This document shows, piece by piece, positions 35,124-43,651 of a stretch of 64,000 nucleotides of DNA (position 1 is its first letter; every line of letters begins with the position of its first letter). Source of the stretch: Rhodospirillaceae bacterium (GTDB taxonomy: Bacteria > Pseudomonadota > Alphaproteobacteria > SP197). The notes below the pieces were generated by a model. The model did not search any database. It was not told the origin of the DNA and was given only the letters and a program-made list of their open reading frames with translations. Where the stretch lies: the NCBI GenBank assembly GCA_002722885.1, contig PBNE01000002.1, positions 124,001-188,000 on the forward strand. Direction: 5' to 3'. Position numbers and translations under genes: made by a program.

Positions 35124-35803
35124 GGCGTGGCCTGGGCCCGTTCCACCAGCGCGATCACATCGGGCAGCATGGCCTCTACGATGATCGCCACGCCCTCGGG
35201 ATTGGGGTGAATGCCGTCGGACTGATTGAGCGACGGCTGGGCTGCCACACCCTCCAGGAAGAACGGGTAGAAGATCGCATCGTGCTCGGCCGCCAGCTCG
35301 GGATACATGTCGTCGAAGGCAACGACATAGTCCGAGCCGAGATTGCGCGGCGCGAGCATGCCCGCCAGCAGAACCGGGAGGCCCAGGTCACCTAGCGCGC
35401 TGAGAATACCGTCGAGATTGGCACGGCTGGAGGCGGGATCGATGCCGCGCAGTGCATCGTTGGCGCCAAGTTCGACGATGGCCGCGTCGGCGCCGGCGGC
35501 GAGCGCCCAGTCCAGCCGGGCCAGCCCGCCGGCGGTGGTGTCCCCGGAGACACCGGCATCGATGACCTCGACGTCGTGACCGACCTCAAGAAGCGCGGCC
35601 TGAAGTTGCGCGACAAAGCCGTCTTCGGCGGCCAGGCCATAGCCCGCGGTGAGGCTGTCGCCCAAAGCCAGAATACGGACCGTGTCGGCCGCAGCCGGTC
35701 CCGAGGGAAGCAGTAGCCACATCAGACTGATCGCCCAGACGACTTTCCACGTATGGATCAAACTGGCATTCCTTTCACGCTGACCCCATGTGCCTTTCGC
35801 CAT
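35120..35803 (-). CDS. Secreted SGNH-fold arylesterase / lysophospholipase (TesA-like)
   Basis: The 227-residue protein has a signal peptide: MAKGTWGQRERN, a hydrophobic core around 'VVWAISLMWLLLPSG', and AAA before the mature part. The mature part opens with block I 'RILALGDSLTAGYGL' (nucleophile Ser), has 'VELGANDALRGI' (block III) and ends with 'QSDGIHPNPEGVA' (Asp-x-x-His). This is the TesA/arylesterase group of periplasmic SGNH hydrolases. It is divergent from a LolD/FtsX-like ABC exporter, the same tesA-ybbA-ybbP layout seen in many proteobacteria, and is coupled to thpR downstream. Confidence 0.92.
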   Translation of the reverse strand: MAKGTWGQRERNASLIHTWKVVWAISLMWLLLPSGPAAADTVRILALGDSLTAGYGLAAEDGFVAQLQAALLEVGHDVEVIDAGVSGDTTAGGLARLDWALAAGADAAIVELGANDALRGIDPASSRANLDGILSALGDLGLPVLLAGMLAPRNLGSDYVVAFDDMYPELAAEHDAIFYPFFLEGVAAQPSLNQSDGIHPNPEGVAIIVEAMLPDVIALVERAQATP

Positions 35804-35854
35804 CGCACTCACCTGTGTCTTCCCATTCCTGCCTGATCCGGGCCTGATTGATCC

Positions 35855-36544
35855 ATGTCTTCCACCGATCCCATCGTCCGTCTGGACGATATCCGCCTCA
35901 ATCTTACCAGCGCCGCCGGTCCGGTCAGCATCCTCAAGGGGATCAGCCTGACGGTCGAACGTGGCGCCCATGTGGCCGTCGTCGGGCCCTCGGGCTCGGG
36001 CAAGTCGTCCCTGCTGGCCGTGACGGCCGGGCTGGAGCGCCCGACCTCGGGCACGGTGTCGATCGCGGGCCAACCGCTGGGCAATTTCGACGAAGACGCC
36101 CTGGCACGCTTTCGCGGACGGCATTTGGGGATTGTTTTCCAGTCGTTCCACCTGGTTCCGACCATGACCGCGCAGGAGAACGTGGCGCTGCCCCTGGAGC
36201 TGGCCCACGAGACCGATGCGCTGGCGCGCGCAGCGACGGCACTTGGCGAGGTCGGCCTGGGCGAGCGTCTGGGCCACCTACCCACAGAGCTGTCAGGCGG
36301 CGAGCAACAGCGTGTCGCCCTGGCCCGCGCGCTGATTGCCGGCCCGCCGCTTCTGCTGGCCGATGAGCCGACCGGTAATCTGGACGGCAGCACCGGCGAC
36401 AGCATCGTGGAGCTGATGTTCGACGCCGCCGAGAAGGCCGGCGCGACGCTGGTCCTGGTCACCCACAACACGCAACTGGCCGGGCTGTGCAGCCGCACCG
36501 TGGTGATCGAGGACGGCCATCTGCGCGAGAGCGCTGCCTTGTGA
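35855..36544 (+). CDS. ABC transporter ATP-binding protein, LolD/YbbA type
   Basis: The 229-residue ATPase has Walker A 'VVGPSGSGKSSLLAV', a Q-loop ('IVFQSFHLVP'), signature 'ELSGGEQQRVALARAL', Walker B 'PLLLADEPTGNLD' and the switch histidine in 'VLVTHNTQLA'. The sequence type is MacB/LolD/YbbA, i.e. ATPases paired with FtsX-like permeases that work on lipoproteins or envelope substrates rather than importing solutes. Its stop overlaps the GTG start of the permease gene (GTGA). It is divergent from the arylesterase gene by 51 bp. Confidence 0.94.
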   Translation: MSSTDPIVRLDDIRLNLTSAAGPVSILKGISLTVERGAHVAVVGPSGSGKSSLLAVTAGLERPTSGTVSIAGQPLGNFDEDALARFRGRHLGIVFQSFHLVPTMTAQENVALPLELAHETDALARAATALGEVGLGERLGHLPTELSGGEQQRVALARALIAGPPLLLADEPTGNLDGSTGDSIVELMFDAAEKAGATLVLVTHNTQLAGLCSRTVVIEDGHLRESAAL

Positions 36545-39051
36545 CAGGCCTGGCATGGACCCTTGCCCGGCGTGATCTTCGTGGTGGCTGGAAGAGCTTC
36601 CGTCTGGCACTGGTTGGGCTGGCACTGGGTGTGGCGACCATCGCCGGGGTCGGCAACTTTAGCGCAGGCCTGGTTGACGGGCTGCGCGAAAACGGCCGGG
36701 TGATTCTGGGCGGCGACGTCTCTCTGCAGACCACGATGATTCCTCTAAGCGAGGATCAGCGAGACTGGCTGGGAGAGCGTGGTGCACTGTCGGAAACCGC
36801 CGATCTCAACGCGATGGCGACAAGCCCGGACCGACCTCCGCTGCTGGTGAGCCTGCGCGCGGTGGACGATCTCTGGCCGCTCTATGGTGCTCCGGCACTT
36901 GCGCCGTCTATGCCCTTGGGCGACGCCTTTGCCGAGCAGAACGGCCTGCCCGGCGCCTTGGTCGACCGCAGCTTTCTGGAACGGCTTGATCTTGAGGTCG
37001 GCAACAGCTTTGCTTTGGGCGATGGCCTGTTCCGGGTCGCCGCGGAACTGGTCGACGAACCAGACCGGGCCAGTGCGCCATTCCAGTTGGGACCGCGCGT
37101 GATCATCACGCAACAGGCGCTCGACGCCACCGAACTGGCGGGACCCGGCAGCATGGTGCGCCACCTGACGCGACTGCGTCTGGCCGACAGCGCCGGCCTG
37201 CTCGTGTTCCTAGACGATCTCGAAGCGAGCTATGCCGACGCGGGCTGGCGGGTGCGCAGCCACAACGACGCCAACCCCCAGCTCCGCCGTTTCCTAGAGC
37301 GGCTGCGCATGTTCATCACACTGGTGGGACTGGCGGCCCTGCTGGTCGGCGGCATCGGCATCGCCAGCGCCGTTTCGACCTATCTAGACCGCAAGACCGG
37401 GACCGTGGCGATCCTGAAATCCATGGGTGCCTCCGCGCGGCTGATCTTCACGGTCTACCTGACGGAAATCCTGATGATGGCGGCCCTGGGTGTGGGCCTG
37501 GGGATCGTGGCCGGGGCGGTGCTGCCGCTAGCCGTGGGCGAAGCCGCGCGGGCTGCCTTGCCGGTGCCGGTGCAGACCGGGGTTTATCCCGCGCCGCTGC
37601 TGCTGGCCGGTGCCTATGGCCTTCTGACCGCCGCCGTCTTTGCCCTGCTGCCGCTGGCACAGACACGCGATGTGCCGCCGGCTGCCTTGTTCCGCGATCA
37701 GGGCGCCCATGGCGGGGCCGTGCGCCTGGGTGACACCCTGATTGTCGCCGTGCTGGCCGCCGTGCTGGCAGGACTGGCCGTCGCCGCCTCGGACGACCGG
37801 ATGCTGGCGGCGATCTTCATAACCGGAGCGGCGGCGGCGCTGGTGCTGTTCCGGATCGCCGGGCGCGGGATCATGGCCTCGGCCCGCGCCGCACGGCGAG
37901 CCGGATCCCTGCCCCTGCGCATGGCGCTCGCCAACCTCTACCGGCCAGGTGCGGCCACGCCGTCGGTCACCGTGGCTTTCGGTATCGGCCTGACCGTACT
38001 GACCGCCGTGGCCGGCGTGCAGGGCAACCTGCGCCACGAGATCGACAAATCCCTGCCGCAGAACGCCCCGGCGTTTTTCTTCATCGACATCCAGCCCGAC
38101 CAGATCGAACCCTTCCGGGAGATCGCGGCCGCGACCGATGGTGTGCTGACGATCGAATCCGTGCCGAGCCTGCGCGGCCGCATCACCCATATCGACAGCG
38201 TGCCCGTGGCCGAAGCCGTGATCAGCCCCGACGTCCGCTGGTCGGTCGAGGGTGACCGGGGCGTGACCTACACCGCGGCGGCTTTGGAAGATGCCCAACT
38301 GGTCGCAGGGGAATGGTGGCCGGAGGATTACCTGGGCCCGCCTTTGCTTTCGTTCGACGCCGAGATTGCGGCCGGTTATGGCCTGGAGGTCGGCGAGACC
38401 CTGACGGTGAACGTTCTGGGCCGCGATATCGAGGCGACCGTGGCCAACCTGCGGCGGATCGACTGGACCACCATGGGGATCAACTTCACCCTGGTCTATG
38501 CGCCGGGCCTGCTGGAAGCCGCACCCCACACCCACATCGCCACGGTCTATGCCGAACCGGAAGCAGAATCGCCCCTGCGCAGCGAGATCGCCGCGACCTT
38601 CCCCAATGTCTCGGTCATCGGCGTGCGCGATGTCCTTGATGACGTGCTGGGCATTCTGGGACGGATCGACGCCGCGATCGGGGGGATCGCGGCGCTGGCG
38701 CTGATCGCCGGTGTGGTGGTGGTGGCCGAATCGGTGGCCGCGGCTCAGCGGCGGCGGCTGCACGATGCGGTGGTGATGAAGATGCTGGGTGCGACACGCG
38801 GGCTACTGGCAGCCGTTTTCACCCTGGAACACCTGCTGCTCGGTCTGGCGACCGCCACCCTGGCGCTGGCCGCCGGAACCGCCGCCGCCTGGGGCGTTGT
38901 GCGGCTGGTCCTCCAGACGACCTGGACCATGCCCTGGATCGCTGTGCTGGCCATCGGCGCACTTGCCCTGGCAGTGTCGCTTGTGGCGGGGCTAGTGGCG
39001 AGCTGGCGTGCGCTGTCACCGCCTGCGGCGGCGGTTTTGCGCGCGGAATAG
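36541..39051 (+). CDS. ABC transporter permease, FtsX-like (YbbP type)
   Basis: The 836-residue permease starts at GTG 36541, overlapping the ATPase stop by four bases, and opens 'VTGLAWTLARRDLRGGWKSF'. It has an N-terminal helix, a periplasmic domain, an FtsX unit ('LVGLAALLVGGIGIASAVST', 'FTVYLTEILMMAALGVGLGI'), a second periplasmic domain and a final FtsX unit ('DAVVMKMLGATRGLLAAVFT'). The double-FtsX layout is that of YbbP. With the ATPase and divergent esterase it probably extrudes a lipid or lipoprotein from the inner membrane (inference from family). Confidence 0.93.
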   Translation: MTGLAWTLARRDLRGGWKSFRLALVGLALGVATIAGVGNFSAGLVDGLRENGRVILGGDVSLQTTMIPLSEDQRDWLGERGALSETADLNAMATSPDRPPLLVSLRAVDDLWPLYGAPALAPSMPLGDAFAEQNGLPGALVDRSFLERLDLEVGNSFALGDGLFRVAAELVDEPDRASAPFQLGPRVIITQQALDATELAGPGSMVRHLTRLRLADSAGLLVFLDDLEASYADAGWRVRSHNDANPQLRRFLERLRMFITLVGLAALLVGGIGIASAVSTYLDRKTGTVAILKSMGASARLIFTVYLTEILMMAALGVGLGIVAGAVLPLAVGEAARAALPVPVQTGVYPAPLLLAGAYGLLTAAVFALLPLAQTRDVPPAALFRDQGAHGGAVRLGDTLIVAVLAAVLAGLAVAASDDRMLAAIFITGAAAALVLFRIAGRGIMASARAARRAGSLPLRMALANLYRPGAATPSVTVAFGIGLTVLTAVAGVQGNLRHEIDKSLPQNAPAFFFIDIQPDQIEPFREIAAATDGVLTIESVPSLRGRITHIDSVPVAEAVISPDVRWSVEGDRGVTYTAAALEDAQLVAGEWWPEDYLGPPLLSFDAEIAAGYGLEVGETLTVNVLGRDIEATVANLRRIDWTTMGINFTLVYAPGLLEAAPHTHIATVYAEPEAESPLRSEIAATFPNVSVIGVRDVLDDVLGILGRIDAAIGGIAALALIAGVVVVAESVAAAQRRRLHDAVVMKMLGATRGLLAAVFTLEHLLLGLATATLALAAGTAAAWGVVRLVLQTTWTMPWIAVLAIGALALAVSLVAGLVASWRALSPPAAAVLRAE

Positions 39052-39176
39052 CCTGAAATCGGCGTTTCGGGCGTCGGATTCAGCTTGAACCCGGGGCCTT
39101 CTGCTTCCACATAAGGACCCGAAATGGTACGGTTTCGTACTGTTCCAACAGGGCACAACAAACGAGGACTAGAAAC

Positions 39177-39938
39177 ATGGCGTTGGGCAATATTGATCCG
39201 CGCACTGTGGGCCGCACGCAGTCGACCGCCGTCTATGACGAAGGTCTGCGGAGCTACATGCTGCGCGTTTACAACTACATGGGCACCGGCCTTGCGATCA
39301 CCGGTCTGATGGCCTTCGTGATTGCGCAGATGTCGGTGCAGTTCGGTGCCAATGGCGAGATTGTCGCCTTCACCTCCTTCGGCCAGACGCTCTTCCTGAG
39401 CCCGTTGAAGTGGCTCGTGATGCTGGCACCGCTGGGTATGGTTCTGCTGTTCTCGGCCGCAATCAACAGGATGTCGGCCAGCATGGCGCAGATCGTGTTC
39501 TGGCTCTTTGCCGCGATGATGGGCGTGTCGCTGTCGTCGATCTTCATCGCCTTTACGTCCGAGAGCGTGGTTCGGGTGTTCTTCATCACCGCCGTGACCT
39601 TCGGCGCGATGAGCCTCTACGGCTACACCACAAAACGTTCGCTCGCGAACTGGGGTTCGTTCCTGTTCATGGGTCTGATCGGCATCATCATCGCGATGGT
39701 CGTGAACATCTTCATGCAGAGCTCGGCCCTGCAGTTCGCGATCTCGGTGATCGGCGTGCTCGTGTTCGTTGGGCTGACCGCCTACGACACGCAGCGGATC
39801 AAGGAGACGTACAGCGTCCACATGTCCGGTGAGATGGCGAAGAAAACCGCCATCCACGGTGCGCTACGTCTCTATCTGGACTTCATCAACCTCTTCATCA
39901 TGCTGATGCAGCTGCTGGGCGTCGCCCGCGGTGAGTAA
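39177..39938 (+). CDS. Bax inhibitor-1 / YccA family membrane protein
   Basis: The 253-residue protein starts MALGNIDPRTVGRTQSTAVY and has seven hydrophobic segments. 'GLRSYMLRVYNYMGTGLAIT', 'FFITAVTFGAMSLYGYTTKR' and 'VGLTAYDTQRIKETY' are BI-1 family hallmarks; the AYDTQ aspartate is part of the di-aspartyl pH sensor seen in bacterial BsYetJ. The family acts as a pH-dependent calcium leak and, in E. coli YccA, modulates FtsH. It is followed closely by a strong terminator, so the 3' end of the transcript is defined. Confidence 0.92.
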   Translation: MALGNIDPRTVGRTQSTAVYDEGLRSYMLRVYNYMGTGLAITGLMAFVIAQMSVQFGANGEIVAFTSFGQTLFLSPLKWLVMLAPLGMVLLFSAAINRMSASMAQIVFWLFAAMMGVSLSSIFIAFTSESVVRVFFITAVTFGAMSLYGYTTKRSLANWGSFLFMGLIGIIIAMVVNIFMQSSALQFAISVIGVLVFVGLTAYDTQRIKETYSVHMSGEMAKKTAIHGALRLYLDFINLFIMLMQLLGVARGE

Positions 39939-39960
39939 CGGCTAAGGCAAGATGTTCGTG

Positions 39961-39990
39961 AAGGGCCCGGTGGCAACACCGGGCCCTTTT
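39961..39990. terminator. Rho-independent terminator after the BI-1 family gene
   Basis: AAGGGCCCGGTG (39961-39972), loop GCAA, CACCGGGCCCTT (39977-39988) and further T residues form a 12-bp perfect hairpin with a stable tetraloop. The hairpin is symmetrical, with A residues on the left side, so it could also end the convergent aspartic-protease transcript at 39995. Confidence 0.9.
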
Positions 39991-39994
39991 CCGT

Positions 39995-40723
39995 TCAGGG
40001 TGCGTGGAGCGTAAAGACGCCGTCCCGCAGCTGGTAGCCACCGGTCTTTGTGAGGAACGACATACCGAGCAACGAACGGTTCAACGGCGCTGCGTTGACC
40101 GAAGCCCGGACCCGCTCGACCATCACGGGACCGACCCTAACCCAATCGAGCACCACGGGTGCTCCCATCACCACACCGTTGGCGGTGTTGTAGGCCAGGG
40201 TGTAGTCGAGCGTGTCGGGATCGAGGCCCAGGGCGCGGGCATCGGCATGATTAAGAACCACATCGCTGGCGCCGGTGTCGACCAGCATGAGCAGAACGGC
40301 GCCTTCAATCTCCACCTCCACGCTGACATGACCGTTGGGGCCGGCGCGGAAGCTGATCTCACGATCGGTGACGTCATAACCGCGCCCCTCGACCAGGTCG
40401 CCCTGGACGCGGTCGAGCACGTATTGCGCCTCATCCCGGAAGCTGTAGCCGACAAACAGAACCGCCCCGATCAGAATCCAGACCCCGGCCTGCCGCACGG
40501 TCCGGCCCAGCGGCGCACGCGCCAAGCCCCAGAGGACACCGGCACCGACAAAAAAACCCAGGATCGCGAGGTAGACAAAACGAGGGCGGTCGTCGGGCGG
40601 AATGGAAGGCCAGAGCCAGACAACCAGCACGGCAACCACCAGCAACGCAGCGATCAGAAACCATGGCACCCACCCACGTCTAGCGCGGCTGCGATCGTGA
40701 TCAGGATCGTGGTCGTGCATCAT
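39995..40723 (-). CDS. Membrane-anchored retropepsin-like aspartic protease (clan AA)
   Basis: The protein has about 242 residues. After a His/Asp/Arg-rich start (MMHDHDPDHDRSRARR) come three hydrophobic segments, then a soluble domain with 'VLLMLVDTGASDVVLNHADA', the DTGAS active site of a retroviral-type aspartic protease half. The C-terminus has 'NRSLLGMSFLTKTGGYQLRD', typical of the TIGR02281 group of alphaproteobacterial clan-AA proteases. Such proteins should dimerise to make a full active site. The target is unknown. It is divergent from the alpha/beta hydrolase gene, with very short spacing. Confidence 0.88.
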   Translation of the reverse strand: MMHDHDPDHDRSRARRGWVPWFLIAALLVVAVLVVWLWPSIPPDDRPRFVYLAILGFFVGAGVLWGLARAPLGRTVRQAGVWILIGAVLFVGYSFRDEAQYVLDRVQGDLVEGRGYDVTDREISFRAGPNGHVSVEVEIEGAVLLMLVDTGASDVVLNHADARALGLDPDTLDYTLAYNTANGVVMGAPVVLDWVRVGPVMVERVRASVNAAPLNRSLLGMSFLTKTGGYQLRDGVFTLHAP

Positions 40724-40817
40724 GTTTGCGAAAGTCCTGACAGCGCCCAAGAGGTTCGTTACAAGGCCACAGCAAGCTGTGTCGCGTGGAGTTCCAGTGT
40801 CGCATGAATTGTTACGG

Positions 40818-41645
40818 ATGTCGGCCATGCCCTGGCGGGTAGCGGCGATGGCGTTGGCGGGATACGGCGTGTTCTCGCTGTCGCTGATGGCCGCGCAGAG
40901 ATCGCTGGTCTACCAGAACGGGCGGGGCGCACCCGACCTTGAGCGTTCGGCCATCCCGGACTTGCAGGAGGTGCGGCTCGTGACCGAGGACGGGCTGGAG
41001 CTGGTCGCCTGGTATCGCGGCGCCGAGGCAGGCAAGCCGGTGCTGGTGGTCACCCACGGCAACGCCGGGCACATCGGCCACCGCACGGCAAAGCTGGCGG
41101 CGTTCACGCAAGAAGGTTACGGCCTGTTCCTGGTCGAGTACCGGGGTTACGGCGGCAATCCCGGCAAACCGGACGAGGACGGGCTTTATGCCGACGCCCG
41201 CGCGGCGCTGGACTGGCTTGCCGCCGAAGGGGTGACAGGCCGGGATCTCGTGCTCTATGGCGAATCGCTGGGCACTGGCGTTGCTGTGGCTATGGCGGCT
41301 GAGCGTGAGGTCGGCGCCGTGGTGCTGGAGGCCTCCTACAGTTCACTCGCCGATGTGGCCGGAAGTCTCTACTGGTTCGTGCCCTTCGCCGGCCACGCGA
41401 TCTTCGACCGCTTCGATGCGGTGAGCCGTATCGCCGCGATCGATGCGCCGCTTCTGCTGATGCATGGCCAGCGCGACACGACCATCCCGCTGCGCCTAGC
41501 CGAGTCCCTAAACGACGCGGCGGTCGAGCCCAAGCGGATGTGGGTTGCGCCGGGTGCCGGGCACAACGATCTCTACGACCATGGCGCCGCAGAGGTTGTC
41601 CTGACCTTCCTGCAGGACCATCTGGAAACGAGTTCCAACCCCTGA
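40818..41645 (+). CDS. Alpha/beta hydrolase (BEM46/ABHD-like), membrane-anchored
   Basis: The protein has about 275 residues. An N-terminal hydrophobic stretch (AMALAGYGVFSLSLMAA) precedes the hydrolase fold. 'LVVTHGNAGHIGHRTAKLAA' gives the oxyanion region, 'LVLYGESLGTGVAVAMA' the nucleophile elbow (GESLG), 'LLMHGQRDTTIPLRLAE' the acid and 'PGAGHNDLYDHG' the histidine. This resembles BEM46/ABHD13/17 hydrolases (esterase or depalmitoylase-like). The frame is open further upstream; the start at 40818 or 40827 is preferred because it avoids overlap with the divergent protease. It is followed 14 bp later by the sodium-channel gene. Confidence 0.88.
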   Translation: MSAMPWRVAAMALAGYGVFSLSLMAAQRSLVYQNGRGAPDLERSAIPDLQEVRLVTEDGLELVAWYRGAEAGKPVLVVTHGNAGHIGHRTAKLAAFTQEGYGLFLVEYRGYGGNPGKPDEDGLYADARAALDWLAAEGVTGRDLVLYGESLGTGVAVAMAAEREVGAVVLEASYSSLADVAGSLYWFVPFAGHAIFDRFDAVSRIAAIDAPLLLMHGQRDTTIPLRLAESLNDAAVEPKRMWVAPGAGHNDLYDHGAAEVVLTFLQDHLETSSNP

Positions 41646-41659
41646 GCCCTTCTCCCACC

Positions 41660-42502
41660 ATGACTGCTGCCCTGCCCACCTGGCGACAACGCCTTCTGGA
41701 CCTGGTTGAACACCGCTGGTTCACACGCACGATCACCACCCTGATCGTGCTGAACGCGATTCTGCTCGGGCTGGAGACGGTGCCCTCGGTCATGGCCGGC
41801 TGGGGCGGGCTGATTGTCGCCGCGGACACCGTCATCCTGGCCATCTTCGTGATCGAGATCGCGCTGCGTATCGGCGCACACGGCTGGTCCTTCTGGCGCG
41901 ATCCCTGGAGCCTGTTTGACGTGGCCGTGGTTGGTGTGGCGCTGATGCCGTCGGGCGGCCAGCTTTCGGTTCTGCGCGCCCTGCGAATCCTGCGGGTACT
42001 GCGCCTGGTCTCGGTTGTCCCGCGCCTGCGCCGTGTGGTCGAAACGCTGATGCGCTCGCTGCCCGGCATGGGTTCGATCGCCCTGCTGCTGGTGATGCTG
42101 TTTTATGTCTTCGCCGTGATGGCGACAAAGCTGTTCGGCGAGAACTTCCCGCAGTGGTTCGGCTCGATCGGCCAGTCGATGTATTCGCTGTTCCAGATCA
42201 TGACCCTGGAAAGCTGGTCGATGGGCATCGTGCGCCCGGTGATGGAAGCCCACCCGCTGGCCTGGGCCTTCTTTGTGCCCTTCATCCTGATCGTGAGCTT
42301 TGCGGTGTTGAACCTGTTTATCGCCGTCGTGGTCGATTCAATGCAGCAGGTGCACAAGGAAGAGGCCGACGAGCTGATGCGCGATGCCGAGGATCTGGCC
42401 CGCCAGGAAGCCGACGCCCTGAAGGCCGACATTCGCGGCTTGCGTGACGAGATCGTCTCCCTGCGTGCCGACTTGGAGCGCAAGGACCGGACGGAACACT
42501 GA
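41660..42502 (+). CDS. Bacterial voltage-gated sodium channel (NaChBac/NavAb family)
   Basis: The 280-residue protein is a single six-helix channel subunit. S4 is 'LRALRILRVLRLVSVVPRLR', with gating arginines at 106, 109, 112 and 115. The pore loop 'SLFQIMTLESWSMGIVRPVM' contains TLESW (182-186), the selectivity filter shared with NaChBac and NavAb. S6 is 'FILIVSFAVLNLFIAVVVDS'. The C-terminal tail (about 230-275) is charged with heptad-like spacing, matching the four-helix coiled-coil that assembles the tetramer. Length is close to NaChBac (274). It would pass Na+ on depolarisation, and in marine or alkaliphilic bacteria supports motility and pH homeostasis. Confidence 0.95.
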   Translation: MTAALPTWRQRLLDLVEHRWFTRTITTLIVLNAILLGLETVPSVMAGWGGLIVAADTVILAIFVIEIALRIGAHGWSFWRDPWSLFDVAVVGVALMPSGGQLSVLRALRILRVLRLVSVVPRLRRVVETLMRSLPGMGSIALLLVMLFYVFAVMATKLFGENFPQWFGSIGQSMYSLFQIMTLESWSMGIVRPVMEAHPLAWAFFVPFILIVSFAVLNLFIAVVVDSMQQVHKEEADELMRDAEDLARQEADALKADIRGLRDEIVSLRADLERKDRTEH

Positions 42503-42600
42503 TTCTCAACACCCCGTCATCACCGCACTAGAGAGGGCGATCCAGCTCGAAACTGAGAACCAAAATTCGCCAGCTACGCGACGTGAACCCGGGAGATGGA

Positions 42601-42621
42601 TGACCCGGTCAAGCCGGGTCA
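42601..42621. repeat. Extragenic palindromic element
   Basis: TGACCCGG (42601-42608), TCAAG, CCGGGTCA (42614-42621): a perfect 8-bp inverted repeat followed by TGACGG. It lies in the 146-bp gap between the sodium channel and the convergent phosphotransferase gene. This wording is a familiar intergenic palindrome type in high-GC alphaproteobacteria. It could act as a weak bidirectional terminator, although there is no T run. Only one copy was recognised in this window. Confidence 0.5.
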
Positions 42622-42648
42622 TGACGGACAAGGGTGGTGGCGCCGTGC

Positions 42649-43536
42649 CTATGAAGACCCACCCCGCCAATCCTTGAGGGCGGCTTCGAAGCGGGCGGTG
42701 TTTTCGGCCGTGTAGGCCTCGAAGTCGACATCGAGGCTGGAGTGAACCTCCTGCACCATGCCCCACATGGCCTCACGCAGCAGCGAAGCACACATCATGG
42801 CGCCCAGACGGTGGTGATTCTCAGTCGTGGCGGCGCGGCCCCAATAGGCCTCCATCAGGGCGGTCTGTTGGCCTGCGTCCATCTGGTTGTTGGAGGCGAG
42901 GTTGGCGAGGTCGAAGAACGGTGTGTCGTAGCCGGCATACTCCCAGTCGACGAGCCAGAGCCGGCTGCCGTCGTCGATGAAGTTCGCGGCCAGGAGATCG
43001 TTGTGACAGAGCGCGAGCTCAATCGCGCCGACGGCCTTCTCCAGCTCGTCCGCCAGGGCCATCAGGCGGGGCACCTCGCCCTTGAGACGGTGGCCGTCAT
43101 CGATCATCCGGTGGCCATAGTCCCGGACGACGTGAAAGACCCAGAACAACGGCGCGCGGCCGCGCAGGTGTTTGGCGCCATCCCGGTGGAGACGGTGCAG
43201 GAGTTCGACGATGCGCGAGAGGTTCGCGGGATCGCTAGCCTCCGCTTCGCTGAAGGTCTGACCCTCGATCCAGTCGATCACCAGCGCGCCCTTGGTGGTA
43301 AACACCACGCCGGGCGCCACACCGACGGCATGCGCTGCGTGGCTGGCGGCGGTCTCGTAGGTACGCCGAATGCCGTGGACCGGAATGTTGCCACCGATCC
43401 TGACCATGTAGCTCCTGCCGCCATCATCAACACGGAAGTTGGTGTTGGTGATGCCGCCTGAAACAGGTTGCGGATCGACAGGACCGGACCAGCACGGCAA
43501 CCCGGCAGCCTTTGCGGCGGCGTCTTCGAGACTCAT
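42649..43536 (-). CDS. Phosphotransferase, choline/ethanolamine-kinase-like (APH fold)
   Basis: The 295-residue protein has the kinase-like APH fold: 'SGGITNTNFRVDDGGRSYMV' (nucleotide loop), Brenner motif 'ELALCHNDLLAANFIDDGS' with the catalytic Asp and Asn, and 'LWLVDWEYAGYDTPFFDLAN' supplying the Mg-binding Asp. The DWEYAGYDTPFFDLAN wording is typical of choline/ethanolamine kinases and LicA-like proteins. It probably phosphorylates choline or a related amino alcohol for catabolism or lipid synthesis. The start is at 43536. It is divergent from the DUF3137-like gene. Confidence 0.88.
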   Translation of the reverse strand: MSLEDAAAKAAGLPCWSGPVDPQPVSGGITNTNFRVDDGGRSYMVRIGGNIPVHGIRRTYETAASHAAHAVGVAPGVVFTTKGALVIDWIEGQTFSEAEASDPANLSRIVELLHRLHRDGAKHLRGRAPLFWVFHVVRDYGHRMIDDGHRLKGEVPRLMALADELEKAVGAIELALCHNDLLAANFIDDGSRLWLVDWEYAGYDTPFFDLANLASNNQMDAGQQTALMEAYWGRAATTENHHRLGAMMCASLLREAMWGMVQEVHSSLDVDFEAYTAENTARFEAALKDWRGGSS

Positions 43537-43651
43537 GGCGACACTCCGAAACAAGGCTGGAAATCTAGCGCGGCCCGGGCAAGCTTCAAGGACCGGCGTT
43601 GTCTGTTATAACGCTGAAACTCGCGGCAAGGCCGCCTGAACCGTGTTGGAC

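Noticed and set aside
37528-38763. 411-codon minus-strand frame inside the FtsX-like permease gene
   Set aside because: Low-complexity antisense translation with no family features.
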